Below, piece after piece: positions 9,068-17,385 of a stretch of DNA of 64,000 nucleotides. The position numbers and the translations under genes were made by a program. The notes beneath the pieces are model-generated. The model searched no databases. It was not told the origin of the DNA and saw nothing but the letters and a program-made list of their open reading frames with translations. This DNA is from Fibrobacteria bacterium. Lineage in GTDB: Bacteria > Fibrobacterota > Fibrobacteria > UBA11236. Where the stretch lies: the NCBI GenBank assembly GCA_025360005.1, contig JANYDA010000042.1, forward strand, positions 1 to 64,000, in the 5' to 3' direction. How positions within the stretch are numbered: the stretch's first letter is position 1; each line of letters opens with the position of its first letter.

Positions 9068-9559
9068 TTAACCGCCCAATCCCAGCAAGCGGTGCAGCGC
9101 CGCGGCCGTCAATCCGCCCGCGAAGAACGCCAGCGTCGCGATCAGGCTGGATTTTTGCAGGTTGGAAAGCCCCATTATGCTATGGCCGGAAGTGCAACCC
9201 GCCGCGTAACGGGTTCCGAATCCCACCAGGAAGCCGCCGCCCAGGAGTTGCAGCGCGCCTAACGCGTTGTGGTAGCCCGGAGGCAGCAGTGGACGGGCTT
9301 GCGAGGACAGCAGCCTGGTGGCCAGCAGTCCGCCCAGCACCAGGCCGGCCGTGAAAAAAAGATTCCAAGCCTGCTTGCGCCATTCGTCCTGCCGCAGGTA
9401 GGCCAGTCTGGAATTCGGCAGCACCGCCGCGCAGATGTGCCGGAAGCTGGAGCTGATACCCAGGTTCCGTCCGCCCACCAGCAGCAGCAGGGGAACCGTA
9501 AGGCCGATCAAAGGCCCCGCTATGTACCATGGCCAGGGAGCCAGGATGGCCGCGGTCAT
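9068..9559 (-). CDS. YeeE/YedE family transporter half (N-terminal type)
   Basis: The 163-residue membrane protein carries the motif 'GFGTRYAAGCTSGHSIMGLS', diagnostic of the YeeE/YedE (DUF395) family, including the conserved Cys and His. ATG at 9559 was chosen; a longer frame would overlap the cysK stop. It is followed after 2 bases by the second half and preceded by cysK with a 16-base gap. The three genes form a probable operon for import of reduced sulfur and its fixation into cysteine. Confidence 0.82.
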   Translation of the reverse strand: MTAAILAPWPWYIAGPLIGLTVPLLLLVGGRNLGISSSFRHICAAVLPNSRLAYLRQDEWRKQAWNLFFTAGLVLGGLLATRLLSSQARPLLPPGYHNALGALQLLGGGFLVGFGTRYAAGCTSGHSIMGLSNLQKSSLIATLAFFAGGLTAAALHRLLGLGG

Positions 9560-9575
9560 GGGTAACCTGGATGTT

Positions 9576-10538
9576 TCATGTCGCCAAGCCTTCAAAGAGG
9601 ACCGAAGTGAGATAGCGCTCTCCCGAATCGGGGAGCACTACAACTATGGTCTTGCCGCGATAGGCATCTTGTTTGGCCAGCCGCACCGCAGCGGCCACGG
9701 CCGCTCCGGAGGAGATGCCCGAGAGGATCCCCTCTTCGCGCGCCAGCCGCCGCGCGAAAGCGATGGCCTCTTCGCTGCCCACCTGTTCCACCTTGTCGAT
9801 GATGCCGAGGTCCAGGTTTTCCGGGATGAAGCCCGCGCCTATGCCCTGGATCTTGTGCGGACCCGGTTTCAACTCAAGGCCCGCGCGCTTCTGCGTGATC
9901 ACGGGGCTCTCCGCCGGTTCCACCGCCACCGATTCGAACCCCTGCTTGTTCTTGACGGTCTTGAAATACCGCGATACGCCGGTGATGGTGCCGCCCGTTC
10001 CCACGCCGGACACCAGCACGTCCGCCAGGCCATCGGTATCGTCCCAGATTTCCGGGCCGGTGGTGGCCATATGCACGGCCGGGTTGGCGGGGTTGTTGAA
10101 TTGCTGCGGCATGAAATATTCCTGGGGAGAGGACGCCGCCAACTCTTCCGCTTTGCGGATGGCGCCCTTCATGCCTTCCGGGCCAGGAGTGAGGACGAGC
10201 TTGGCCCCGAAGGCCGCCAGCACTTTCCTCCGTTCCAGGCTCATGGTTTCCGGCATGGTGAGGATGAGGGAATAGCCGCGCGCCGCCGCCACGAAAGCCA
10301 AGGCGATGCCGGTGTTGCCGCTGGTGGGTTCGATGATGGTCTTGCCGGGACCCAGCAGGCCGCGTTTTTCCGCGTCGTTGATCATGGCCGCGCCGATGCG
10401 GCACTTCACCGAGTAGGCGGGATTGCGCCCTTCTATTTTGGCCAGCACCGTGGCCTTGGCGCCGTCCGTGATGCGATTGAGTTTGACCAATGGCGTGTGC
10501 CCGATGGAAAGGGAGTTATCGGCATAGATGCGGCTCAT
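9576..10538 (-). CDS. cysK: Cysteine synthase A (O-acetylserine sulfhydrylase)
   Basis: The 320-residue PLP enzyme makes cysteine from O-acetylserine and sulfide in the cytoplasm. The PLP lysine is Lys45 in [11 protein letters not shown], the substrate loop is '[13 protein letters not shown]', and the phosphate-binding loop is '[16 protein letters not shown]'. ATG at 10538 was chosen because AAGGAA precedes it and family proteins begin just before '[12 protein letters not shown]'. It is the first gene of a unit with two YeeE/YedE half-transporters. A CysM-like activity on thiosulfate is possible given those neighbours, but the sequence reads as the CysK type. Confidence 0.93.
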   Translation of the reverse strand: MSRIYADNSLSIGHTPLVKLNRITDGAKATVLAKIEGRNPAYSVKCRIGAAMINDAEKRGLLGPGKTIIEPTSGNTGIALAFVAAARGYSLILTMPETMSLERRKVLAAFGAKLVLTPGPEGMKGAIRKAEELAASSPQEYFMPQQFNNPANPAVHMATTGPEIWDDTDGLADVLVSGVGTGGTITGVSRYFKTVKNKQGFESVAVEPAESPVITQKRAGLELKPGPHKIQGIGAGFIPENLDLGIIDKVEQVGSEEAIAFARRLAREEGILSGISSGAAVAAAVRLAKQDAYRGKTIVVVLPDSGERYLTSVLFEGLAT

Positions 10539-10810
10539 GATTTTTCCTTGCTGCGAGCCGGCTCGTATCCCGAGCAGGCAGTGATACATATTAAATCTAT
10601 AGGCTTAATGTAAATTTTTCCAGATAAAGAATCAATAGGTTGCTCCAGCTGGTGCCGTGCTATTCGGTGCATAAATACGCGCCTAGGTGCCCTGTCGGTT
10701 CCGCGGCCCGGTCCGGGACTCTTCCTTCTCCGGAAACATTCTTTTTGAAAGGGGGACATATTCCCCAGCGGAGAAAAAAGCAACCCTCCGGCCCTACGAA
10801 AGGAATACCT

Positions 10811-11149
10811 ATGAAGACCTCGCAATCCCTGGCCCAACTCGCCCTGGTAGGCATCGCCGCCGGCTTCCTGTCCCATGCCGCCTTCGCGGAGGACAAGATG
10901 CCCGCGGCCTCCAAGGATCCCTCTATGAGCAGTCCCGCCGCCGGGGATTCGTCCGCCGCCATGGCGCCCAAAGCGCATGAATGCAAAGGCATGAACGATT
11001 GCAAAGGGATGGGCGGCTGCAAAATGTCCAAGAAGGATTTGAAGGCCGCAGCCAAGAAGGCGGGTGTACCCATGAACAAGGCCGGCAAGGCGCACGATTG
11101 CAAAGGCAAGAACGAGTGCAAGGGCCTGGGCGGTTGCAAGGGCAAGTAA
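10811..11149 (+). CDS. Periplasmic Cys-rich repeat protein, bufferin-like
   Basis: The 112-residue protein has a Sec signal peptide ending at Ala-Phe-Ala, an Ala/Ser/Pro-rich stretch, then two copies of a Cys motif (about residues 56-70 and 96-110). Each reads His-x-Cys-Lys-Gly-x-Asn-x-Cys-Lys-Gly-x-Gly-Gly-Cys. The six cysteines in C-x5-C-x5-C spacing and the 'CKGxN' words resemble the periplasmic bufferin-type (BufA2) metal-binding peptides. The usual partners (DUF692 and DUF2063 genes) are not next to it. AAGGA sits about 7 bases before the ATG and a good terminator follows. The gene is divergent from cysK. Metal or sulfide binding is inferred. Confidence 0.7.
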   Translation: MKTSQSLAQLALVGIAAGFLSHAAFAEDKMPAASKDPSMSSPAAGDSSAAMAPKAHECKGMNDCKGMGGCKMSKKDLKAAAKKAGVPMNKAGKAHDCKGKNECKGLGGCKGK

Positions 11150-11165
11150 CAGCAAGGTTACCCTA

Positions 11166-11204
11166 GGGGCGGAGTCCGTTTTTCCGGACCGAGCCCCGCT
11201 TTTT
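11166..11204 (+). terminator. Rho-independent terminator after the Cys-rich gene
   Basis: GGGGC and GTCCG (11166-11178) pair with CGGAC and GCCCC (11185-11197) around a T5 loop, with a 3-nt internal mismatch, and the stem is followed by GC and TTTTT. It lies 17 bases after the stop of the Cys-rich gene. Confidence 0.7.
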
Positions 11205-11249
11205 AAAGGCATGCGGCATCCGGCGGTAGGGGAAACACGGTAGCGACCG

Positions 11250-12440
11250 CTATTCTTTTTTAGTCTTTTTCTCGGCTTTCTTCTCGTCCTTGGGGGTGAT
11301 GCCGGATTTCTTTCCGCCGGTGACATCCTGGAAGCCTACCGAGTGGCTCAAGCTGGGGCTTAGGGCTTGAACGAACGCGTTACGCAACAGGTACCCCACG
11401 GATTTCCAGACGCCCGCGCTCGGGTTGGAAAATTTTCCGGCCAAAGGGATTTGCGTGGCGACCTGTTCCTTTTTCCGGTTTTCGAAAATGGTTACCACTC
11501 CCGCGACCATCAATTGCCATGCGGAGGAAAGCAAGCCGCCCTCATCTTTCTTCCCGGGCGAGAAGATTTTGACGTCCTTGAGAAGGGGTTTCACATATCC
11601 TTTGAAGTTGCCCCCGTTGGCCGCCATTTCCGTATACAACGAGAACGTCCCGCCTTCCGCATCCACTTTCGCGTACGCCTTCAGGAAATCATTAAGGGAT
11701 GGAAGGCGCAACTCCACCAACTCGCCATCCATATCGAAAGTCGGATCCTTGGCGAGCGGCGCCAGTTTCACGTCCAGGCGCAACTTGGCGTGATCCATGG
11801 CCCTGGCCGTGACATGGAAAGTGGCGGGCAGCGCTTCGTCCTTGCGAGGATGATTGGTAAGCCCCTTGGCCAGGGCTTCTATCCTATCCAGATGCACGTC
11901 CACCTTGGGCGTACGCGTAAGATCCCGGAAATGGATTTCCCCGTCGTGGATGGCGAACCTGTTCATGTCGAGCGGGAATAATTCCGTGACGCGATCCTGC
12001 CAGGAGGCATCGATACCGGTTTGCGATTCCTTCTTGGACGGCGCCACCAGGAAGTTCAGGCGCGGGCTGAACACTTCGATTTCGCCCACCAAGGCATGCC
12101 GGCGCAAGAGCGCCCCCCATTCCACCGACAGGTCCACCGCTTCCGCAGCGAAAAATGGAACCCGTTCCTGTCCCTCGATCTTCAGCAACCGCACATCCTT
12201 GATCTTGTAGGCTCCCCGCAACAGGGAGATTTCCACGGCGCCGATATGTCCTTTGTACTCCGGGATTTGATCGAGCTTCCGATTGGCGAAACGGAGGAGC
12301 AAGGGCGCCATCGCAAAATGCGCCGCGATCACCAGCAAGAGGATCGCGCCCGCCCAAATGGCCAAACGCCGGAAACGATGGCGGGGGACCGAAGGCTTGC
12401 GGGCGGATTTCACGGTTTCAACAGGGGTTTGCATTTCCAT
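11250..12440 (-). CDS. AsmA-like / DUF748-type membrane-anchored protein
   Basis: The 396-residue protein has one N-terminal transmembrane helix (about 24-46, 'LAIWAGAILLLVIAAHFAMAPLLL'). A periplasmic beta-rich body follows, with the 'VEISLLRGAYKIKDVRLLKIEG' pattern of DUF748/AsmA-like proteins. It ends in a Lys-rich tail. Members of this group are linked to outer-membrane lipid transport and assembly, which here is inference only. Two ATG codons (12440 and 12434) are equally plausible; no clear ribosome binding site supports either. Confidence 0.65.
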   Translation of the reverse strand: MEMQTPVETVKSARKPSVPRHRFRRLAIWAGAILLLVIAAHFAMAPLLLRFANRKLDQIPEYKGHIGAVEISLLRGAYKIKDVRLLKIEGQERVPFFAAEAVDLSVEWGALLRRHALVGEIEVFSPRLNFLVAPSKKESQTGIDASWQDRVTELFPLDMNRFAIHDGEIHFRDLTRTPKVDVHLDRIEALAKGLTNHPRKDEALPATFHVTARAMDHAKLRLDVKLAPLAKDPTFDMDGELVELRLPSLNDFLKAYAKVDAEGGTFSLYTEMAANGGNFKGYVKPLLKDVKIFSPGKKDEGGLLSSAWQLMVAGVVTIFENRKKEQVATQIPLAGKFSNPSAGVWKSVGYLLRNAFVQALSPSLSHSVGFQDVTGGKKSGITPKDEKKAEKKTKKE

Positions 12441-12565
12441 AAAAAACTTTTTTGGCAGACGAAAGCAAGCGCCGCGCATTTCGCCCAATAAGGACAGTCC
12501 GGTCCATAAAGTTCGCATTGCGGACAATACCTGACCTTTCTCTCGGTTTGGCAACGCCTCCAGCC

Positions 12566-13165
12566 ATGGCATGGACAATGCTCTACATTTCTCTTAACCA
12601 AACCGGAAAGGCGGAAAGCGTGGAGAGATTATTCCATTTCGTGGGGGGGATTGCCGGGCCCTGGACGGTGACCGGCACCAAGTCCGTGATCGGCGAGTCC
12701 TTGCGCGCGGTAGAGAGGCTGGCCATCGTCGGCGGTGGAACGGACCTACCCCAAGGCGGCGATTGGGTTCTTCGCGGTGTAGTCAGCAATGAGCGCTACG
12801 TAACCCACCAGGAACGGGAAGCCTTGCGGGCAACCCAGGCCGGACTGGGCCGGGAACATTCGGTGTTGGCGGCCTTGATCCCTATCCGCAAATCCCCTGC
12901 TTGGTGGGCCTTGGCCCAGGATGAACGGCGGATCATCGTCGAAGAGCAATCCCGGCATATCCATATGGGAATGAAGTACCTGCCGGCGATCGCCCGCCGG
13001 CTCCATCATTGCCGCGACCTGGGTGAACCCTTCGATTTCCTCACATGGTTTGAATATGCCGCCGCGGACGCCTCCGCTTTCGAGGAGTTGGTGGGGTTAT
13101 TGCGCTTGACAGAGGAATGGAAATACGTAGATCGGGAGGTGGATGTCCGTCTGATCCGGGCTTAA
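12566..13165 (+). CDS. Chlorite-dismutase-family heme protein homologue
   Basis: The 199-residue protein has the two-lobed ferredoxin-like pattern of the chlorite dismutase superfamily. The second half reads 'WWALAQDERRIIVEEQSRHIHMG' followed by 'FDFLTWFEYAAADASAFEELVGLLR' and 'EEWKYV', as in this family, where the His after the 'R...E..RH' segment can ligate heme. Family roles include chlorite breakdown and HemQ-type coproheme decarboxylation; neither can be assigned because the diagnostic active-site residues were not confirmed by alignment. ATG at 12566 is preferred; it stands alone, divergent from the AsmA-like gene. Confidence 0.72.
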   Translation: MAWTMLYISLNQTGKAESVERLFHFVGGIAGPWTVTGTKSVIGESLRAVERLAIVGGGTDLPQGGDWVLRGVVSNERYVTHQEREALRATQAGLGREHSVLAALIPIRKSPAWWALAQDERRIIVEEQSRHIHMGMKYLPAIARRLHHCRDLGEPFDFLTWFEYAAADASAFEELVGLLRLTEEWKYVDREVDVRLIRA

Positions 13166-13344
13166 GGGATGGGAAATGTTTCCTGTGACCCAATTGAGCG
13201 AATCTTGCGGGGGGTTCAATTGCAACCAGCATACTCCCCATTTGATACCCTGCCAATTCTTACTAAATATCCCTGACAGATTTCGAGTTCCCAGTCCTGA
13301 TTTTATACCTTTTTCGGGCCGGCATCTGGAAGGACATGAAATTC

Positions 13345-14016
13345 ATGGAACAAAGGTTCGTCACCACCTCGGATACCAGGGGGTGGTTATTGGACAAATT
13401 CGCGATGGGGACTGCCAATTATTGGTTCGCCTTCTTTGCTGATTTCGCCACCGCTATGTTCTTCCTCACCTGGGAAATCCGTTTCCAAGGGCGACACTAT
13501 TCCACGGCCGGATTGGCTTTCTTCTCGGGCTATCTGGCTTGGACCCTGACCGAATATGTTTTCCACCGTTGGGTCTACCATCAACCCCACGGCATTTTCG
13601 GGGTGGGGCATAATATCCACCACAAGGAAGCCCAGGTGCTCATCGCCATGCCATGGTTCATGACCACTCTGACCATGTTCGGATTGTGGCAGTTCTTGTC
13701 CCGCTATCTGGGTGTCCCGTATTTTTCCAGTATTTTGGCGGGATGGTTGTTAGGATTCGTCTGGTATTCCTTGGTCCATCATAGCCACCACCATTGGAAC
13801 ATCCGCAGCGGTTGGCTGCGCAGGTTAAAGGCCTTCCATCGCGTCCATCATCATTTCCCCGATTATAACTTCGGAGTGACCATGCGCTTCTGGGATGTCG
13901 TCTTCGGAACCACCTATCGCAAACCCGCCCCGGCAATGGAAGACCTGAACGGACGGGAAGCGGCTTCCCTCGGGACGGCTCTAAAACCCATTGCAGCGGT
14001 CCTGGCGGATGCCTAG
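13345..14016 (+). CDS. Fatty acid hydroxylase / sterol desaturase superfamily protein
   Basis: The 223-residue integral membrane di-iron enzyme has the full histidine set: 'TEYVFHRWVYH', 'GHNIHHKE', 'VHHSHHHW' and 'FHRVHHHFPDYNFGVT', ending 'RFWDVVFGTTY'. The order and spacing resemble the FA2H/Scs7 type, which 2-hydroxylates fatty acyl chains, more than sterol desaturases. About four transmembrane helices are visible. ATG at 13345 was chosen because AAGGA lies 10 bases before it, while the ATG at 13336 sits almost on top of the same site. It is convergent with an Mpo1-like gene whose yeast homologue acts on 2-hydroxy fatty acids. Confidence 0.85.
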   Translation: MEQRFVTTSDTRGWLLDKFAMGTANYWFAFFADFATAMFFLTWEIRFQGRHYSTAGLAFFSGYLAWTLTEYVFHRWVYHQPHGIFGVGHNIHHKEAQVLIAMPWFMTTLTMFGLWQFLSRYLGVPYFSSILAGWLLGFVWYSLVHHSHHHWNIRSGWLRRLKAFHRVHHHFPDYNFGVTMRFWDVVFGTTYRKPAPAMEDLNGREAASLGTALKPIAAVLADA

Positions 14017-14018
14017 TT

Positions 14019-14052
14019 CCGCGCTTATGGATGCCTGAAGCGGTAAGCGCGG
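14019..14052. terminator. Hairpin between convergent genes
   Basis: CCGCGCTTA (14019-14027) and TAAGCGCGG (14044-14052) form a perfect 9-bp stem with a 16-nt loop between the hydroxylase and Mpo1-like stops. There is no T-run, so if it acts as a terminator it is probably bidirectional and weak. Confidence 0.45.
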
Positions 14053-14055
14053 CGC

Positions 14056-14532
14056 CTAGCTCCCGCTTTCCCGGAACCGGCGCTCCAACACCGGGACCAT
14101 TTCCGCCAACAGGAACAGAGGTGCGGTGAAGACCGCTTGCGCGAAGTTGTCCAGGAGAGCGGGCCGCTTGCCTTCGATGGCATGGCCCAGCAACTGGAGC
14201 GTCCACCCCAGCGTGAACGCCAGCGCGAAAATAAAAACCGATGCCTTGATGGGAAGGCGCGCCGCCCAATCCGCCCCAAAAGTAGCGGGAACCATGATCA
14301 GGGCCATGCAAGTTGCCAAAATGGGTTCCAAGAGGAAATAATACACCAGGGTGCAGATGACGAAGATGAACGCCAAGGTAATCCTGTGCCCGGATAAATC
14401 GAAAGATAACCATCCCATGGGGATCAGGATGGAAAACGTCACCAGCGGTACGCCGAAAACGTGGGTTGCTTTGCAACCCGGGGATTTGTGATAGCTCCGG
14501 TAGAACGCCAGTTGCTCCGCGAGGGGTTTCAT
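14056..14532 (-). CDS. DUF962 / Mpo1-like 2-hydroxy fatty acid dioxygenase homologue
   Basis: The 158-residue membrane protein begins 'MKPLAEQLAFYRSYHKSPG' and 'ATHVFGVPLV', the N-terminal signature of the DUF962/Mpo1 (YGL010w) family, with conserved His15 and His24. Four to five hydrophobic helices follow. The yeast member is an Fe(II) dioxygenase that shortens 2-hydroxy fatty acids by one carbon. ATG at 14532 was chosen because the longer open frame upstream overlaps the divergent barrel gene. The gene faces the fatty acid hydroxylase; a joint pathway is inferred, not shown. Confidence 0.75.
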   Translation of the reverse strand: MKPLAEQLAFYRSYHKSPGCKATHVFGVPLVTFSILIPMGWLSFDLSGHRITLAFIFVICTLVYYFLLEPILATCMALIMVPATFGADWAARLPIKASVFIFALAFTLGWTLQLLGHAIEGKRPALLDNFAQAVFTAPLFLLAEMVPVLERRFRESGS

Positions 14533-14559
14533 GCTCCATAGTATAGCCGAAAAACCGGT

Positions 14560-15438
14560 ATGCTGACAGCGGCTTTCAAGCATGTCGTGCTGCTGGCCTG
14601 CCTGGCGCGGGGTTTCGCCTTTGCGATGAACATGCAGGATCCGGACACGGATTTCGCGTTCCTGGAATTCGAACCTTATCCCAGCGTCGGCGGCGATCGC
14701 TTCAGCGGCCTTCCCGTCGCCAAATCCAGCGAACATCGGGCTTGGCGCTTGGCCGGCCAGCTTTCGTTTCCGGCGGGCAAGGCGGGCGACAACCAGTTTT
14801 TCGGATCCTTTAAGTCCACCCTTCTGGATCGCGACATCATCTATGGCAACCGGATCCTGAACGACGGGGTTCTGCAGCGCTATTGGATGAGCGGCGGCTC
14901 CACGTGGCCGGGATCCGACGGGCAAAACTCGCTGGTACTGGCGGGCGTGGGGGTCAACAGCGACTTCGCCGACGTGAGTCTTTATGATTTCAACACCGAA
15001 TGGATCGCTTCGCATTCCTGGACGCTCAATCCCTCCTTAATTTTGGGCCTGGGGCTGGATGTACAGCAATATTTCCACAAGTACCAGCCGTATCCGCTTG
15101 TCTTCCTGGACTGGAAAGTCACCGATAGAACCAAGCTCAAATGGGATGCGGATTATCTGGAGATGCGCCGCTTCCTGAATCCATGGCTTTGTTTCACTGC
15201 CGGCCTGCGCTTAAACCTGGAATTCTTCGCCTTGAAGCAGGACGCGGATTTCGAATACCGAAGCATGGGCCTGGAAACGGGATTCCAATACGCCGTGGGC
15301 GGCAATTTCTACGCGCGCATCAAGTACAAGGAATTGGTTTATGGACGGGAAACCTTGGGCCTTCCCGACGGCAGCCATCATACCCGCGGCATGGACGCGG
15401 GCCGCAGCCTCCGCCTCAATCTCGCCTACGGCCTATGA
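14560..15438 (+). CDS. Outer-membrane beta-barrel-like protein, unknown
   Basis: The 292-residue protein has a signal peptide (to about residue 22) and then alternating amphipathic strands with many aromatic residues, such as 'WTLNPSLILGLGLDVQQYF' and 'NFYARIKYKELVYG'. It ends in Leu-Asn-Leu-Ala-Tyr-Gly-Leu, as expected for a barrel's last strand. No enzyme motif was found; DUF6268-like barrels are a possible relative. It is divergent from the Mpo1-like gene (27 bases apart) and ends 4 bases before the prolyl iminopeptidase start, so the two may be cotranscribed. Confidence 0.65.
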   Translation: MLTAAFKHVVLLACLARGFAFAMNMQDPDTDFAFLEFEPYPSVGGDRFSGLPVAKSSEHRAWRLAGQLSFPAGKAGDNQFFGSFKSTLLDRDIIYGNRILNDGVLQRYWMSGGSTWPGSDGQNSLVLAGVGVNSDFADVSLYDFNTEWIASHSWTLNPSLILGLGLDVQQYFHKYQPYPLVFLDWKVTDRTKLKWDADYLEMRRFLNPWLCFTAGLRLNLEFFALKQDADFEYRSMGLETGFQYAVGGNFYARIKYKELVYGRETLGLPDGSHHTRGMDAGRSLRLNLAYGL

Positions 15439-15442
15439 GCTT

Positions 15443-16390
15443 ATGACGCGGGACGCCCTTTTCCCGGAAATCGAAGCCTACCGCACAGGTAACCTGCGGG
15501 TTTCCCCGGTCCACGAGTTGTATTTCGAGGAAGCCGGCAACCCGCGCGGCGCGCCCGTCCTGTTCCTGCACGGAGGGCCGGGAGCGGGCATCAATCCCAA
15601 GCATCGGCGCTATTTCGATCCGACCCATTACCGCGCCATCCTCTTCGATCAACGCGGGGCGGGGCGCAGCCGTCCCCATGCGGAAATCCTGGACAACACC
15701 ACCGATCACCTGATCGGGGATATCGAGAAGTTGCGCGCGCTGGCAGGCGTGGAGAAATGGCTCGTGTTCGGCGGCAGTTGGGGCAGTACTCTCGCCTTGG
15801 CCTATGCCATCCGCCATCCGCAACGCGTTTCCGGCCTCATCCTCAGGGGAGTCTTCCTGGGACGGCCCAGCGAAGTGAGATGGTTGTTCCAGGACGGGGC
15901 ATCCCAGGTGTTCCCGGATTCCTGGGAAAGGTTCCTGGCCCCCATCCCCGTCTCGGAGCGAAATGACCTGGTGGCGGCCTACCACCTGAGGCTTACGGGC
16001 ACGGACGCGGCGGCGCGTTTGGCAGCGGCGCAAGCCTGGAGCGGATGGGAAGCCTCCGTATGCAAGCTCATCCCGGATGAAAACCTGATCCGGGAATCCA
16101 TCGCGGACAAGATGGCCCTGGCCTTGGCGCGGCTGGAATGCCACTATTGCCGGCATGGCCTGTTCCTGCCCACGCCGAATCACATTCTCGAGAATGCCAG
16201 CGTCCTTTCCGGCCTGCGCTGCCGCATAGTGCAAGGCCGGTACGATATGGCCTGCCCAACGGTATCCGCATGGGATTTGCACCGCGCCCTGCCGGGTTCG
16301 GAAATCCGCATAGTTCCCGATGCGGGCCATTCCGCCACGGAAACCTCCCTGGTACGCGAACTGGTGCGGGCCACGGAAGACTTCAAGTAA
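15443..16390 (+). CDS. pip: Proline iminopeptidase (alpha/beta hydrolase, S33)
   Basis: The 315-residue enzyme releases N-terminal proline from peptides. It has the S33 signature: oxyanion region 'FLHGGPGAG', 'LFDQRGAGRS', nucleophile Ser112 in Gly-Gly-Ser-Trp-Gly-Ser, Asp268 in Gly-Arg-Tyr-Asp and His296 in Asp-Ala-Gly-His. ATG at 15443 was chosen because the family starts with 'LFPEIEAYRTGNL' shortly after the initiator; the open frame further upstream overlaps the barrel gene. No signal peptide is seen. Confidence 0.9.
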   Translation: MTRDALFPEIEAYRTGNLRVSPVHELYFEEAGNPRGAPVLFLHGGPGAGINPKHRRYFDPTHYRAILFDQRGAGRSRPHAEILDNTTDHLIGDIEKLRALAGVEKWLVFGGSWGSTLALAYAIRHPQRVSGLILRGVFLGRPSEVRWLFQDGASQVFPDSWERFLAPIPVSERNDLVAAYHLRLTGTDAAARLAAAQAWSGWEASVCKLIPDENLIRESIADKMALALARLECHYCRHGLFLPTPNHILENASVLSGLRCRIVQGRYDMACPTVSAWDLHRALPGSEIRIVPDAGHSATETSLVRELVRATEDFK

Positions 16391-16523
16391 GCGGCTTTCC
16401 TCCGGCGGCGCGCGGAGATATGCCCACCCTCCTTCGCGTAACATATTTTCCCCATTGAGACCGTTGTGCTTCCGGTGGTTTCCGGACGCGGCGATGAGGA
16501 CTAAGGAACATCCGGAGGTTAGC

Positions 16524-16760
16524 ATGCCCAGAGGCGACAAATCAGTGTATACGGGTAAGCAGAAGCGGCAGGCCGAACATATCGAGGCAGGTTATAAGCA
16601 GCGCGGGGTGTCCACGGGCGAAGCCGAACGGCGCGCTTGGGCCACGGTCAATAAGGATACCGGGGGCGGGAAGAAAAGCGGATCAGGCCGCGGCAAGCCC
16701 GCGCGCGGAAAGAGCGGCCGGAAAACCGGCACGCGCGGCGCTGCCAAGAGCAGGACGTAA
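16524..16760 (+). CDS. Small basic protein, so-called plasmid stabilization type
   Basis: The 78-residue protein begins 'MPRGDKSVYTGKQKRQAEHI' and continues 'EAERRAWATVNK' into a Lys/Arg/Gly/Ser-rich tail. Similar chromosomal proteins of 70-90 residues are often labelled plasmid stabilization protein without experimental support. A strong GGAGG lies 6 bases before the ATG at 16524. The basic disordered tail suggests nucleic-acid binding, which is inference. Confidence 0.7.
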   Translation: MPRGDKSVYTGKQKRQAEHIEAGYKQRGVSTGEAERRAWATVNKDTGGGKKSGSGRGKPARGKSGRKTGTRGAAKSRT

Positions 16761-16871
16761 TGCTTTAGGCCCTTTGCACGTCGCTTTTCCGGATCCGCCG
16801 ATAGCATCCGGCGCTGGCGGGCGGAAATCTCCCGTTGGCGCCGGAACCCGCGCGGAAGTACAATTCACATC

Positions 16872-17378
16872 ATGCCCAAAAGCCCCCTATCCGCTTCGCT
16901 TCCCGTTTTGCTTTGCCTGGCCGCCTTGCTGGCGGCGGGCTGCCGGAGCGGAGGAGCCTCCACCGAACCGGTCTACGTGGATGATGGGATGTTGATCACG
17001 GATTCGGTTTTGACGCTCGATGAGTTCAACTTCACCACCGCCGCGTGCTCGAAAGTTTTCCCGGGCGGATCGGTCAATGTCGATACCGTCCCCTCGAATG
17101 CCGTGGCCCATATCCGCATCATCGCCACCGCCTGTTACGCCCTGCGCGTAAGCGTGGTATCCTCGGACAGCGATACGGTGCGTGCCTTTGCCACGCGCTT
17201 TGGGATCTTCAACCGCAGCGATGCGGAAAAAAACCGCGGAGTGGTTGGCTTCGTGGCCTGGAACGGCGAGGACGATAAGGGCGCGCAAGTGCCGCGCGGG
17301 GAATACCTGTGGCGGATGGAATTCGATTTCGGCGCGGGCCGCATCCGGAAGCTCCGCGCCCGCTTCGAGATTCCTTAA
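16872..17378 (+). CDS. Lipoprotein with FlgD-like Ig fold
   Basis: The 168-residue protein has a textbook lipobox Leu-Ala-Ala-Gly-Cys at about residue 24. Its C-terminal half ('GFVAWNGEDDKGAQVPRGEYLWRMEF') matches the FlgD Ig-like pattern 'W.G.dd.G..vpsG.Y.yr', a small beta-sandwich common in secreted proteins. Residues 35-110 are beta-rich and unassigned. It ends 7 bases from the convergent histidine kinase stop. Confidence 0.7.
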   Translation: MPKSPLSASLPVLLCLAALLAAGCRSGGASTEPVYVDDGMLITDSVLTLDEFNFTTAACSKVFPGGSVNVDTVPSNAVAHIRIIATACYALRVSVVSSDSDTVRAFATRFGIFNRSDAEKNRGVVGFVAWNGEDDKGAQVPRGEYLWRMEFDFGAGRIRKLRARFEIP

Positions 17379-17385
17379 ATCGGGT

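Noticed and set aside
15416-16540. Minus-strand frame of 374 codons over the prolyl iminopeptidase
   Set aside because: The plus-strand gene has the full catalytic triad; this frame is a shadow.
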